A DNA stretch of 64,000 nucleotides, taken from Bacteroidota bacterium (GTDB lineage: Bacteria > Bacteroidota > Bacteroidia > Bacteroidales > Porphyromonadaceae). The first letter of the stretch is position 1, and the number at the start of each line of letters is the position of its first letter. A program made the position numbers and the translations under genes. Location of the stretch: assembly GCA_023395395.1 (NCBI GenBank), contig JAEWZH010000017.1, positions 124,001 to 188,000 on the forward strand, written 5' to 3'. The notes beneath the pieces were generated by a model, which was not told the DNA's origin, made no database searches, and worked only from the letters and a program-made list of their open reading frames with translations. Positions 43,322 through 51,916 of this stretch are shown piece by piece.

Positions 43322-44506
43322 ATGAGCGACCTCAACTTAGACTTCCGAAATACAGAAGTGGCGTATGCCGACAAAAGCGATAAAGATCTGCAGATGGCAG
43401 AACTCCTATTTAGGACCATTGCCAGCCCTACGGTTGTAAAGCTAGGCAAGTGGGGTACCAAAGCAGCAGGTGCCCTCAATTTGCCACTCGGCTGGGCACT
43501 TCGCCCCACTATTTACCGCCACTTTGTAGGCGGAGAATCGCTCCAAGACTCTAAGCAGACACTGGAAAAACTCACCAAGAGAGGTGTCCAAGCGGTGATG
43601 GACTACTCAGCCGAGGGCGGCGACGATGAAGCCACTATAGAGAGGACATTTCAAGCCAATATGGAAGCAGTACGCTTTGCACACAATAATCCCGGTCTCA
43701 GCCATGCGGTATTTAAAGTGAGCGGTCTGTGCAAGGTATCTACGATGGAAAGAGCCAACGACCCGAATGCTCAGCTTACCAACGCCGAAAGAGAACAGAT
43801 AAATCGCCTGCGAGAACGTTTTATGGCACTCTGTCAGCAAGCCTACGACCAAGGGACTAGAATTCTGGTAGATGCAGAGCACTATGCGTACCAAGGGCTC
43901 ATAGATAGGCTGACCGAGGAGGCAATGATAAAGTTCAATAAAGAACGTGCTATCGTCTTCGCTACGCTCCAGATGTATCGACACGATCGGATGGACTACC
44001 TGCAGGGGTTGGATGAATTTTGTCAAGAGCATGGTCTGAAGTGCGGTATCAAGTTTGTCCGCGGAGCATATATGGAGGAGGAGCGCGCCAGAGCCCAACA
44101 AATGGGGTACCGAGACCCTATCTGTGCCAATAAAGAAGAGACAGACAATAATTACGATGCCGGGGTCAGATATGTAGTAGAGAGGATAGAGCGTATGGAG
44201 CTCTTCTGCGGCACACACAATGAGCGAAGCTGTATCCTGCTCGCAGAGCAAATGCAAGAGAAGGGGCTGGTAAACGACGATCCTCGCATCTACTTCTCTC
44301 AGCTCTATGGTATGGGGGATTTTATATCCTACAACCTCAGCAATGCAGGCTACAACCTTACCAAATACCTCCCCTACGCTCCCGTAGACAAGGTATTGCC
44401 CTACCTGATCCGCCGCGCCGAGGAAAATACCTCTGTAGCCGGGCAGACCGGCAGAGAGCTTGAGCTGATTAGGAGCGAAGTCAAAAGGCGCAAGAATAAG
44501 AGGTAA
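43322..44506 (+). CDS. Proline dehydrogenase
   Basis: A 394-residue monofunctional ProDH with a (beta/alpha)8 barrel that binds FAD. Characteristic stretches are FKVSGLCKVSTMERAND, ILVDAEHYAYQGLID, CGIKFVRGAYMEEER, AGVRYVVERIERMELFCGTHNERS and the C-terminal YLIRRAEENTSVAGQTGREL. It oxidises proline to pyrroline-5-carboxylate and passes electrons to quinone; the P5C dehydrogenase partner is not in this window. It is a single-gene unit between two terminators. A diverged 62-bp piece resembling its codons 322-342 lies at 47140-47202. Confidence 0.95.
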   Translation: MSDLNLDFRNTEVAYADKSDKDLQMAELLFRTIASPTVVKLGKWGTKAAGALNLPLGWALRPTIYRHFVGGESLQDSKQTLEKLTKRGVQAVMDYSAEGGDDEATIERTFQANMEAVRFAHNNPGLSHAVFKVSGLCKVSTMERANDPNAQLTNAEREQINRLRERFMALCQQAYDQGTRILVDAEHYAYQGLIDRLTEEAMIKFNKERAIVFATLQMYRHDRMDYLQGLDEFCQEHGLKCGIKFVRGAYMEEERARAQQMGYRDPICANKEETDNNYDAGVRYVVERIERMELFCGTHNERSCILLAEQMQEKGLVNDDPRIYFSQLYGMGDFISYNLSNAGYNLTKYLPYAPVDKVLPYLIRRAEENTSVAGQTGRELELIRSEVKRRKNKR

Positions 44507-44526
44507 AACTCCGCTATACATGACAA

Positions 44527-44558
44527 AGAGGGTCTCTCAGTAGAGAGACCCTCTTCTC
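44527..44558 (+). terminator. Terminator after proline dehydrogenase
   Basis: GAGGGTCTCTC / GAGAGACCCTC with AGTA loop, then TTCTCT. A compact strong hairpin. Confidence 0.82.
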
Positions 44559-44751
44559 TGGTAGATACCCAACTTCCGGGATTGAGATGAGATGCAATCG
44601 TTCTTTGGTTGATCTTGAGCATCTTTTACTTCAGTAGTATAGGTAAATATGAGGTGGCAAAGCTACGCCGTCAATCAAAAATCTGCCAATATCGAACACT
44701 CATTGAGATACATCAGACGGATAATAGCGTTTTTTGCTTATATTCTTCATA

Positions 44752-45072
44752 TTATTCCCCCAAAAGGGTTTCCATTTTGGTCAGAAACTCTTCGATGGCT
44801 TCTTCTATGTTGATTCCGCTTCGCTCTGCCAATACGATGAGCCACCAAATATTTTCACCCAACTTGTGCTTGAGTTCGTTGCGAGAATCGGCGTTGGCTT
44901 TTCCCCAACGATTTTGCTCGATCATAATATTTCGCCCTACCAAACCTGCATCGGTGAGGTAAGCCAAAGCATCTTCTTCCACCGACCAATGACTGCCGTG
45001 ATGTTTTAATTCCAATTCGTGATAGCGTTCGCGTATCTTCTTGGAACGCTTGGTGATTTCTTTTAATTTCAT
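44752..45072 (-). CDS. MazG-like nucleotide pyrophosphohydrolase family protein
   Basis: A 106-residue all-helical protein of the short MazG-like kind. It has an EExA-like acidic helix near SVEEDALAYLTDAGLVGR and the closing helix pair KLGENIWWLIVLAERSGINI / EEAIEEFLTKMETLL, typical of the family. Such proteins hydrolyse nucleoside triphosphates for housekeeping, but small versions may be non-enzymatic. Its ATG overlaps the stop of the SRPBCC frame upstream (ATGA), so its translation may have depended on that now broken gene. DNA here looks unlike the core genes. Confidence 0.75.
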   Translation of the reverse strand: MKLKEITKRSKKIRERYHELELKHHGSHWSVEEDALAYLTDAGLVGRNIMIEQNRWGKANADSRNELKHKLGENIWWLIVLAERSGINIEEAIEEFLTKMETLLGE

Positions 45073-45587
45073 TTTTGCAAAATATTTTCGATATAATATT
45101 TAAAGCTATTCAATATCGCTTGCCAGCCTGCTTGTTGCATTTCAATAGGATTTTGATTTTCAGGGTCAAAAACGATAACTATCTATGTGGTGTCGCCCTG
45201 CGAAGTGAACGATACGCCGACTTCCCTGCCATCTTCCAAAATATAGACAAGCGATTGTTCGGGAGTTAATTCCTTATAAATCGCCTTGAAATCAAACCCG
45301 ACACTGCCATCTTTGGCTTCCATTAGCGCAAAGTACTCACCTCCGACACGCAAATCGTTTTTTGCACTCGGGCAGTGCCATTCAGGCACAGCAAAATTCC
45401 AGTTGATGATATGTTTCGGGTTGGTATAAGCGTTCCAAACTTGTTGTACATCACCTTTTACTTGAATTTTGATAGTGATTTTTCCATTGCATATATCTGT
45501 TTTATAAATTCCTACTAATAAAGTGGTTATTTTCTCTGCTCGAAGAGCCATTCTCTGATAGGTTCTATGCTGTATGCCACTCGCCAA
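45069..45587 (-). pseudogene. SRPBCC (AHSA1-like) protein with internal stop
   Basis: Residues ITIKIQVKGDVQQVWNAYTN onward are a typical Bacteroidetes SRPBCC/START-like domain that binds a hydrophobic ligand. The frame is cut by TAG at 45185-45183 after SFTSQGDTT. Past the stop the same frame goes on with IVIVFDPENQNPIEMQQAGW and QAILNSFKYYIENILQK to TGA at 45069-45071, so the gene is complete except for one nonsense codon (a Lys codon would fit). The normal start is also missing: ATG-GAA-AAA at the expected place needs one more A to enter the frame. It overlaps the esterase 3' end only by read-through. Confidence 0.85.
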
Positions 45588-46822
45588 GTGTTTCGATGGC
45601 CGCTTGCTCCGGTGGTGTCGGCTCCGGGGAGGAATACAGTTCCTTTTTCAAAGACCGTGTATTTTATCGGATTGTTTTCGGCAATAATTTTATCGTAAGC
45701 AAAGCGGTATTCATTGGTATTCCAAGTAGCATTCCACCACGCACGGCTTATTTTCGCGCCCTCTTTTTCCAATTGTTCGGTAATGGCATTCTCTCCCGGG
45801 AAAGCTCCTAAATCGTCTGCTGAAACCATTATCCATAGTTTTTTCTTCGCAAGCGGAGCGACCAAATCGGGATCCCATTGCCCCGCCACAAGATACGCCG
45901 CAGCAAAAAGGTCGGGATATTTGATATTCATCGCAATAGACATCATACAACCGCCCGACTGTCCTGTGGTATAAATACGACTTTGGTCGATATTGTACTG
46001 CTCTAAGAGGTTCTCGATCAAATGAATGGTGGTTTCCATCATTGGAGAAGTTTGTGCATTGTCATCAACGATAATTTCGTCAAATTGAGGGGCTAAAACG
46101 ATGCAAGGGCGTTTTGCCTGCTCTTCAGGACTCGCCCACACAACAGCTCCCAACCCTTGAAACAATGTTGCTCGGTGGTATTCACTCGTTACGCCGGCGT
46201 CGTGCATAAACAAAACTAGCGGTAACGGTTCGTTCCCTTGACTTTTCGGGACAAAAAGATTGTATCGCAAAGTTTTATTTGTCTTCGGGTCTTTGAAAGT
46301 GAGCTGTTGAAAATCATCCACAACCAGATTTCTCACCTCTGTTGTCGTGATGGTTGTTCCGCTCTTGTATTTTACGGTTGCTTGGGCATCTTTATATGCT
46401 AAATTTTCAGACAATTTGTCACCCGCCACCCATTTTTTGCCTCCTTTTTTAGGCGTTGAGCTCGTGGTGGCATTGGACATTGTTACCTTATACGACAATG
46501 GAACATCATCGTCATTGGACGAAAGGTGCAGTATGATATACTTTCCTCTGTTTGCCCTATCGGTAAGGCTTACCGAATGGCTTGCAAATATTTCACTAAT
46601 GGTACGCCCTTCAACCGCAAAGTCGGTTATCGTAAAATCGCTCCCCGACAAGGCTTCGTCGTATTCCATCGCCACAGCGACCAATCGTACGCCGCCACCC
46701 ACCACCTGCGTAATGGCTGTGGCTTTTTTGGCATCGGGAGTATTGGCAAATACCAATGCACTTGTCATCAACGTTGTCATAAGAGTTAAAACGCCTCTTT
46801 TTTTGTTTGTTACTATATTCAT
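45527..46822 (-). CDS. Exported esterase (PHB depolymerase / EstA-like alpha/beta hydrolase)
   Basis: A 431-residue protein with a signal peptide (about 1-26, GVLTLMTTLMTSALVFA). The N-terminal Ig-like domain (about 35-175) starts QVVGGGVRLVAVAMEYDEAL and resembles that of thermophile EstA enzymes. The alpha/beta hydrolase follows, with LPLVLFMHDAG (oxyanion side), nucleophile Ser in TTGQSGGCMM and a catalytic His in TGASGHRNTW near the end. It probably hydrolyses acyl esters of host or dietary glycans or lipids in the periplasm. It is first of a leftward set with the SRPBCC and MazG-like frames; its composition suggests later arrival. Confidence 0.85.
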   Translation of the reverse strand: MNIVTNKKRGVLTLMTTLMTSALVFANTPDAKKATAITQVVGGGVRLVAVAMEYDEALSGSDFTITDFAVEGRTISEIFASHSVSLTDRANRGKYIILHLSSNDDDVPLSYKVTMSNATTSSTPKKGGKKWVAGDKLSENLAYKDAQATVKYKSGTTITTTEVRNLVVDDFQQLTFKDPKTNKTLRYNLFVPKSQGNEPLPLVLFMHDAGVTSEYHRATLFQGLGAVVWASPEEQAKRPCIVLAPQFDEIIVDDNAQTSPMMETTIHLIENLLEQYNIDQSRIYTTGQSGGCMMSIAMNIKYPDLFAAAYLVAGQWDPDLVAPLAKKKLWIMVSADDLGAFPGENAITEQLEKEGAKISRAWWNATWNTNEYRFAYDKIIAENNPIKYTVFEKGTVFLPGADTTGASGHRNTWRVAYSIEPIREWLFEQRK

Positions 46823-46921
46823 ATCTAAAATCCGTTTTAATTGTAATTATTACCGTTTTTTCCCTTGTAAAATGTCTGTTCGATATTTATCGCCTTTCTT
46901 GTCTGGGTATTGCCGAATAGA

Positions 46922-46950
46922 CAAAGGTACAATTTTTCCATATCCGCAAA
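46922..46950 (-). promoter_or_regulatory. Promoter of the esterase gene
   Basis: On the minus strand TACCTTTG (46929-46922) with TTTG at 46950-46947, spacing 17 bp (short of the usual 19-21), 100 bp before the start codon. Confidence 0.5.
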
Positions 46951-47029
46951 AGACAAAAAGAGGTATTATGCGGTAAATTTCAGCCGCCGGTATTACCAAC
47001 AAGTCTATTTTCAGGAACACATATACTGT

Positions 47030-47138
47030 TCAATCACACTCTTTTTAATCTCATCTTTAAGGGCGTTGGTAGACACCCCAAGATGGGCAAAAAGAAAGGA
47101 GGTCTCAAGGTTCACTCCGTAATCCATACCAACAACGC
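47030..47138 (+). pseudogene. Degraded DDE transposase fragment
   Basis: In two frames this reads RALVDTPRWAKRK and then KGGLKVHSVIHTNNA, which join to a KGGxKVH segment like that after the second Asp of IS4-type transposases. Nothing longer survives and no inverted repeats are visible. It runs directly into the proline dehydrogenase fragment. Family assignment is tentative. Confidence 0.45.
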
Positions 47139-47202
47139 TCCCTGCATTTACTCCTCTCGGATCTACGGCATGGGGGATTTTATCTCCTACAACCTCAGGA
47201 TT
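47139..47202 (+). repeat. Diverged fragment of a proline dehydrogenase gene
   Basis: The frame reads PCIYSSRIYGMGDFISYNL, matching PRIYFSQLYGMGDFISYNL of the intact proline dehydrogenase (DNA at about 44287-44348). DNA identity is high over about 62 bp, with most changes at third positions. Same orientation as the intact gene, about 2.9 kb downstream. It has no start and is fused to transposase remains. Confidence 0.8.
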
Positions 47203-47341
47203 GGATTTATTCATGTAGTTGGGGTTATCGTCCTTTTGGCATTCTTTGTAACAGACAGCCTGGTACCAATCAGTGAGGCAAAAATCTAAAGGAAATCAAT
47301 CCTATTGCTGAGCATTAAAAAGCTACTTCCACTCCAAAAAG

Positions 47342-47383
47342 AATCTCCCCTTGGGAGGCGATACTGCCTCCCAAGGGGAGATT
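47342..47383. terminator. Perfect 18-bp inverted repeat (terminator)
   Basis: AATCTCCCCTTGGGAGGC / GCCTCCCAAGGGGAGATT around GATACT. On the minus strand it is followed by CTTTTTGG, so it best serves the leftward PEGA gene. Confidence 0.82.
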
Positions 47384-47408
47384 ATAAATTTTGGTGTCTC
47401 TGCCGTAT

Positions 47409-47810
47409 TTACTTCATCGCCACCTGAAGAGTAGCCACTTTATTCTCCGTATCAAGCTCTATTTTCTGTACGTTATACTGGCTAAGCACTTTATCCAGCT
47501 CCATATCTACATCGTAAACCTTACGATCATACTTGAAAATGGCACCCGTCGCTGCATCTACAACCCATCCCAACAGACCTCCTATGTTGAGGATACTAAC
47601 GACATTAAACTCTCTGTCAAGTGTAATGATCTGTGTCTTGTAACCATCGAGACGGAACTCTACATCCTGTTCACTCAAACTTCTTTTGACCGGTGTGGTA
47701 CATGGTGTGGTACAAATCTTAATACCATCAATATACACATTCACACCTGAGGGATTAGTGTTAAACGTCAAAGTGTCTTTTGTCCTCTTTAATTGTATCT
47801 TCGCCCTCAT
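47409..47810 (-). pseudogene. PEGA-domain protein, 5' end lost
   Basis: Residues about 12-45 (TLTFNTNPSGVNVYIDGIKI, CTTPCTTPV) form a PEGA domain, a small beta-domain common on Bacteroidetes surface lipoproteins. A Gly-rich membrane-like patch (ILNIGGLLGWVVDAATGAIF) and a tail of unknown role follow. The first 11 residues (MRAKIQLKRTK) are antisense to the adjoining DUF805 gene, and there is no signal peptide, so the original lipoprotein start is missing. The 3' half and its terminator are intact. Confidence 0.75.
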
Positions 47811-48087
47811 CGCTATAGGGCTAGATAACCTATTGGGGATTACGTTTTCCTCGTTGGACCTCTACTATGGTCCCATATACCTTCTATACGTACTAGCAAC
47901 CTTTATCCCAAACTTAGCAGTGTCGATACGACGACTACATGATATTGGGAAATCTGGTTGGTGGACCCTAATTTCTTTAATCCCTATCATTGGAGCTATT
48001 TGGCTAATAATTCTCTATGTCACCGACAGCCAACCATGAGCCAACAAGTGGGGCGAAAACCCCAAGGATAGCACTCCTATCGCTTAA
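47772..48087 (+). pseudogene. DUF805 (YhaH-like) membrane protein, truncated at both ends
   Basis: From about 47772 the frame reads SFVLFNCIFALIAIGLDNL and later LAVSIRRLHDIGKSGWWTLI, the hallmark of DUF805 inner-membrane proteins. The N-terminal 25 or so residues of the family are missing, replaced by antisense PEGA sequence. A TGA at 48037-48039 interrupts before NKWGENPKDS, the normal family ending, where GGA (Gly) would fit; that frame ends at 48087. Two independent lesions make it a pseudogene. Confidence 0.8.
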
Positions 48088-48105
48088 GACTAGCAAGTGA
48101 CATAA

Positions 48106-48151
48106 ATAGAAAATCCCTTGAGCGGCAATAGTCACCCAAGGGATTTTCTAT
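48106..48151. terminator. Terminator between DUF805 remnant and galK
   Basis: ATAGAAAATCCCTTG / CAAGGGATTTTCTAT, a perfect 15-bp stem with a 16-nt loop; probably the galK operon terminator on the minus strand. Confidence 0.75.
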
Positions 48152-48170
48152 ATTAAAGTAGCTCGTGGGA

Positions 48171-49328
48171 TTACTCGATACGACGGGCGCCGTCGGAGAT
48201 AATCACGTTGTACACCTTTGGTTCGTGTCCAAACTTCTCTGCATACCTCTTCTTGGCGGTATCTACAAATAGGTCGGAGAGCTCTTCTTTGACCAGATTG
48301 ATGGTGCAACCTCCAAAGCCACCGCCCATCACCCGTGAACCACTCACGCCGCACTCGATGGCAATCTCATTGAGGAAGTCCAACTCTGCGCAGCTTACTT
48401 CGTAGAGCTTGCTCAACCCCTCGTGGGTCTCATACATTCTCTGGCCTACGGTCTCGTAGTCGCCCTTGTCCAGAGCGGCAGTCACGTCAAGGACCCTCTG
48501 GGTTTCGCCTACGACATACTCGGCACGTTTGTAATCTTCCTCCGATACTCGCCCTTGGTAGCTTTCGAGCATCGCCCTATCCACATCACGGAGGTATTCG
48601 ACCTCAGGGTGATCCTTCTTGATCTCTGCTACGACTGCCTCGCAACTCTGACGACGCTTGTTGTAAGCACTATCCGCAAGGGTATGCTTCACTACTGTAT
48701 CAAGCAATACCAGCTTGTAACCCTGTGGATTGAAAGGATGGTACTCATACTCCATACTGCGGGTATCAAGACGCATCAACTGACCTTCCTTGCCGTGGAT
48801 AGAGGCGAACTGGTCCATAATCCCACACATCACGCCTACGTAGTTGTGTTCGGTGCGCTGACCGACACGCGCCAGCTCCATCTTATCTATCTTGCCCTCT
48901 CCGAATAGCTCATTGATAGCTGTCGCATAGCAGCTCTCTAGCGCCGCAGACGAAGACATCCCTGCTCCGAGTGGCACATCGCCGGCAAATGCGGTATTGA
49001 AGCCCTTCACCTCCACACCTAGCTTCTGCATCTCTTGGCATACGCCGTAGATGTACTTTGCCCAGCTCGTATTTGGTGCCTTGGCATCACTGAGATCAAA
49101 TTCTACATAGTCCTTTAGGTCAATGGAGTATGCACGTACTTGATTGGTGCCATTGGGTTTAATCTCTGCCAAGATGCCCTTCTCTACTGCACCCGGAAAT
49201 ACAAAACCTCCATTATAATCTGTATGCTCACCAATGAGGTTTACTCGACCCGGAGCAAAGTAAATATAACCGGTGGAGCCATCAAAATGCTTGATAAAGC
49301 GGCTCCTCACAAATTCTATATCTTTCAT
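48171..49328 (-). CDS. galK: Galactokinase
   Basis: A full-length 385-residue GHMP kinase. The galactose signature is GRVNLIGEHTDYNGGFVFPG at about 28-47, the ATP loop is PLGAGMSSSAALE, and GGGFGGCTINLV is near the C-terminus; the catalytic Asp is in CGIMDQFAS. It phosphorylates alpha-galactose, feeding the Leloir pathway. Third gene of galM-permease-galK, 16 bp after the permease. galT and galE are not in this window. Confidence 0.97.
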   Translation of the reverse strand: MKDIEFVRSRFIKHFDGSTGYIYFAPGRVNLIGEHTDYNGGFVFPGAVEKGILAEIKPNGTNQVRAYSIDLKDYVEFDLSDAKAPNTSWAKYIYGVCQEMQKLGVEVKGFNTAFAGDVPLGAGMSSSAALESCYATAINELFGEGKIDKMELARVGQRTEHNYVGVMCGIMDQFASIHGKEGQLMRLDTRSMEYEYHPFNPQGYKLVLLDTVVKHTLADSAYNKRRQSCEAVVAEIKKDHPEVEYLRDVDRAMLESYQGRVSEEDYKRAEYVVGETQRVLDVTAALDKGDYETVGQRMYETHEGLSKLYEVSCAELDFLNEIAIECGVSGSRVMGGGFGGCTINLVKEELSDLFVDTAKKRYAEKFGHEPKVYNVIISDGARRIE

Positions 49329-49344
49329 GCGATAATCTTATATT

Positions 49345-50634
49345 TTAGTCATTGACAGGAATATCAGTATTTACATTCTTATACCCTGCAACTGCATAGT
49401 ACAGGAGGAATACAAGACCTGCAACCATTACCCAATAGCTAGTCATATAATCAGTCTTATCTGCGACGAAGCCCTGAATAGCAGGTACGATACCGCCACC
49501 ACTCACCATAATCATGAAGAAGCCTGAAGCAGCAGCCGTGTATTTGCCGAGCCCCTCGACAGCGAGATTAAAGATGCCACCCCACATCACCGATGTGCAT
49601 AGACCTACGAGTACAAGCAACATGATAGAAAGGGGGATTTGTACCATACCAAAAGAGATGTCAGACTGGAATACCGGCATGCTCACCATATTTGTCGCCG
49701 GGATAAATATGGCCGCTACTACAAGGATTATTCCGACAAGAGAAACAACAGTGAGCATGGCCTTACTAGACACCTTACCCCCGATAGTCGCACCGATGGT
49801 ACGACCGACAAGCATCAGGAACCAATAGGTACCTACCACTGAGCCAGCGACAGTCGTATTGTAGCCAAGACCGCCCTTCTCTACAGCATCAGTCATATAA
49901 GGGTTGATAAACATCTGGATACCGACCTCTACACCTACATATAGGAAGATGGCAATCATACCGAGGACGAAGTGACGGAAAGCAAATGGGCTGTGCTCGT
50001 GCTTTACTCCCTTTGCAGTAGTCCCCGTATTGGGCTCAGGAATCTTGGTGAGGAAAAGGACTACAAAGGCGACTGCAAAGATAGCCATCGCAAGGTAAAG
50101 AGCCGGATAAGCGTCTGAAATCTGAGCCTTCTCTACATTGGCACCGATGAGATAACCGACAAGTACAGGTACGATAGTAGCCATGAGGGAATTAAAGGTA
50201 CCACCAATCTGGATGAGCTGATTGCCTTTGTTACCACCACCACCAAGGGTATTGAGTAGAGGATTGACCACGGTGTTAAGCATACACATAGAGAAACCGG
50301 CGACGAAAGCACCGGTAAGGTAAATCGCAAAGCTCCCCATAAGACCTGATAGATACATGATACCTACGCCCGAAAAGCCTACCACGACTGCCCATAGAGC
50401 AGTCTTTTTGTAACCAATACGCTGTAGCATCTGCCCTGCAGGATAGCCCATGAAAGCGTAGGCAATAAAATTGGCAAAGTAGCCAAGGGTAGACATGAAA
50501 TTGGAGGTCTCAAATTGGTTCTTTACGATGACGCCCATCGGGTTAGCCAATCCTGTGACAAAGGAGATCATACCGAAGAGGAGGATCATCACAAGGATGG
50601 GGAGGGTGTAATTCTTCTTTTCTGCTGAAGTCAT
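49345..50634 (-). CDS. Sugar:proton symporter, FucP/GluP-type MFS
   Basis: A 429-residue protein with twelve membrane segments, related to the FucP/glucose-galactose porter family (FVTGLANPMGVIVKNQFETS, GYPAGQMLQRIGYKKT, CMLNTVVNPLLNTLGGGGNKG). Between aldose epimerase and galactokinase it most likely brings in galactose, possibly glucose. 34 bp after galM and 16 bp before galK, same operon. Confidence 0.92.
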   Translation of the reverse strand: MTSAEKKNYTLPILVMILLFGMISFVTGLANPMGVIVKNQFETSNFMSTLGYFANFIAYAFMGYPAGQMLQRIGYKKTALWAVVVGFSGVGIMYLSGLMGSFAIYLTGAFVAGFSMCMLNTVVNPLLNTLGGGGNKGNQLIQIGGTFNSLMATIVPVLVGYLIGANVEKAQISDAYPALYLAMAIFAVAFVVLFLTKIPEPNTGTTAKGVKHEHSPFAFRHFVLGMIAIFLYVGVEVGIQMFINPYMTDAVEKGGLGYNTTVAGSVVGTYWFLMLVGRTIGATIGGKVSSKAMLTVVSLVGIILVVAAIFIPATNMVSMPVFQSDISFGMVQIPLSIMLLVLVGLCTSVMWGGIFNLAVEGLGKYTAAASGFFMIMVSGGGIVPAIQGFVADKTDYMTSYWVMVAGLVFLLYYAVAGYKNVNTDIPVND

Positions 50635-50668
50635 ACTTTAGAGTTCTATTAAGTTATTTGATATTTGA

Positions 50669-51718
50669 TTATTCTTTCACGCCAAATCCGAAGCTCGTCT
50701 GACTACGGAAGGTCTCTCCCGGGCGTAGCACCGTAGTAGGATACTCAGGCTTATTAGGGCTGTCAGGATAGTGCTGGGTCTCAAAGCAGACTGCGGCACG
50801 TGCCGGATAGCGACTATCGCCCTTGCCACGCATATTGCCGCTCATCCAATTACCGGTGTAGAGCTGCATCCCGGGCTGGTCGCTCTTGATGGTCATCTCG
50901 ATACCTGTCTTAGGGCTTGAGCAGATAGCATGTACCCCGACTTCCCCTATCGGCTTATCGATGATAAACGTATGGTCATAGCCCCTAGCCCACCTGAGCT
51001 GGTCAATGTCGGTATCGATACGCTCACCGATGAGGTGCGGAGCTATAAAATCAAAAGGAGTATCTGCGACCGCTTCAGACTTACCATAAGGAATGGCTGT
51101 GTCGTCGGTAGGTAGATACTCCTTGGCGTTAATCAATAAAGTGTGGTCGTGTACAGAGGGATCCCCCTCACCTGAGAGGTTGAAGTAAGCATGATTGGTG
51201 AGGTTGAGTACTGTCGGCTTGGTCGTAGTCGCCTCATAGCTGATGAGCAGATTATTGCTCACCGGGCAGAGCGCATAGCTCACCTGCACTCTCAATGTCC
51301 CCGGATAGCCTTCTTCTCCATCAGGAGAAGTATAGCTAAGCACGAGCTCTTGTTCGCTCTGGTGCTCTACCTGCCAGATGACATCATTAAAACCTTTCTT
51401 GCCTCCGTGTAGAGCATTGGGACCGTTATTGACCAACAGGGTATATTCTTCGCCATCGATAGTAAACTTGCCCTTAGCAATACGATTGGCATACCTGCCA
51501 CAAATGGCGCCGAAGTATTGTTCCTCACTATTGATATAATCCTCAAGACTATCATGTCCAAGCACTATATCCACTCTATTCCCCTCTCGGTCAGGCACCT
51601 TGATAGCGACTATCTTGGCGCCGTGGTTGAGTATATCCACCTCCATACCCTTATTGCGCAGTGTGTAGAGACCAACCTCTTTTCCATCCACTACACCCTC
51701 AAATCTTTTCTTATCCAT
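50669..51718 (-). CDS. galM: Aldose 1-epimerase (mutarotase)
   Basis: A 349-residue GalM starting at MDKKRFEGVVDGKEVGLYTL; a Met 12 codons earlier precedes a poor sequence and is rejected. Substrate Arg and His residues lie in GRYANRIAKGKF and NHAYFNLSGEG, a second His in YDHTFII, and the catalytic Glu in CFETQHYPDSPN. It converts beta- to alpha-galactose for galactokinase. It has no signal peptide, so it acts in the cytoplasm. First gene of the operon. Confidence 0.95.
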   Translation of the reverse strand: MDKKRFEGVVDGKEVGLYTLRNKGMEVDILNHGAKIVAIKVPDREGNRVDIVLGHDSLEDYINSEEQYFGAICGRYANRIAKGKFTIDGEEYTLLVNNGPNALHGGKKGFNDVIWQVEHQSEQELVLSYTSPDGEEGYPGTLRVQVSYALCPVSNNLLISYEATTTKPTVLNLTNHAYFNLSGEGDPSVHDHTLLINAKEYLPTDDTAIPYGKSEAVADTPFDFIAPHLIGERIDTDIDQLRWARGYDHTFIIDKPIGEVGVHAICSSPKTGIEMTIKSDQPGMQLYTGNWMSGNMRGKGDSRYPARAAVCFETQHYPDSPNKPEYPTTVLRPGETFRSQTSFGFGVKE

Positions 51719-51751
51719 TTCCTTGTGGTGACACCTTTCCTTGTCCTTTAT

Positions 51752-51830
51752 CAAATGTAGGCGACTTTATTTCTTCAGAAATAAAAGTCGCTCTCCAAAG
51801 ATAATCTTTTTATTTGGAATTTACCCACAA
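51752..51830 (-). promoter_or_regulatory. Promoter and leader hairpin of the galactose operon
   Basis: On the minus strand TATCTTTG (51803-51796) is a good -7 box with a TTGTG about 22 bp further up. Just downstream comes GCGACTTTTATTTCT / AGAAATAAAGTCGC (51791-51761), an almost perfect hairpin with a single bulge. A second -7-like TACATTTG (51759-51752) lies after it. The hairpin would form the extreme 5' end of the transcript from the first promoter, or an operator for a repressor. The 199-bp gap holds no gene. Confidence 0.55.
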
Positions 51831-51916
51831 CTTTCTCCCTTTCCTTTAATTTTTCCCTGGGGGATAGATAAAAATAAGAAATATCTTCGACAGATATATC
51901 CGATGCGCCTAAGGGG

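Noticed and set aside
44752..45587. Toxin-antitoxin pair from the two small coupled frames
   Set aside because: The products read as MazG-like and SRPBCC proteins; neither resembles a toxin, and the SRPBCC frame is broken.
47011..47289. Small frames on both strands around 47.0-47.3 kb as genes
   Set aside because: They are chance frames through joined transposase and proline dehydrogenase fragments; each changes homology midway and has no start signal.
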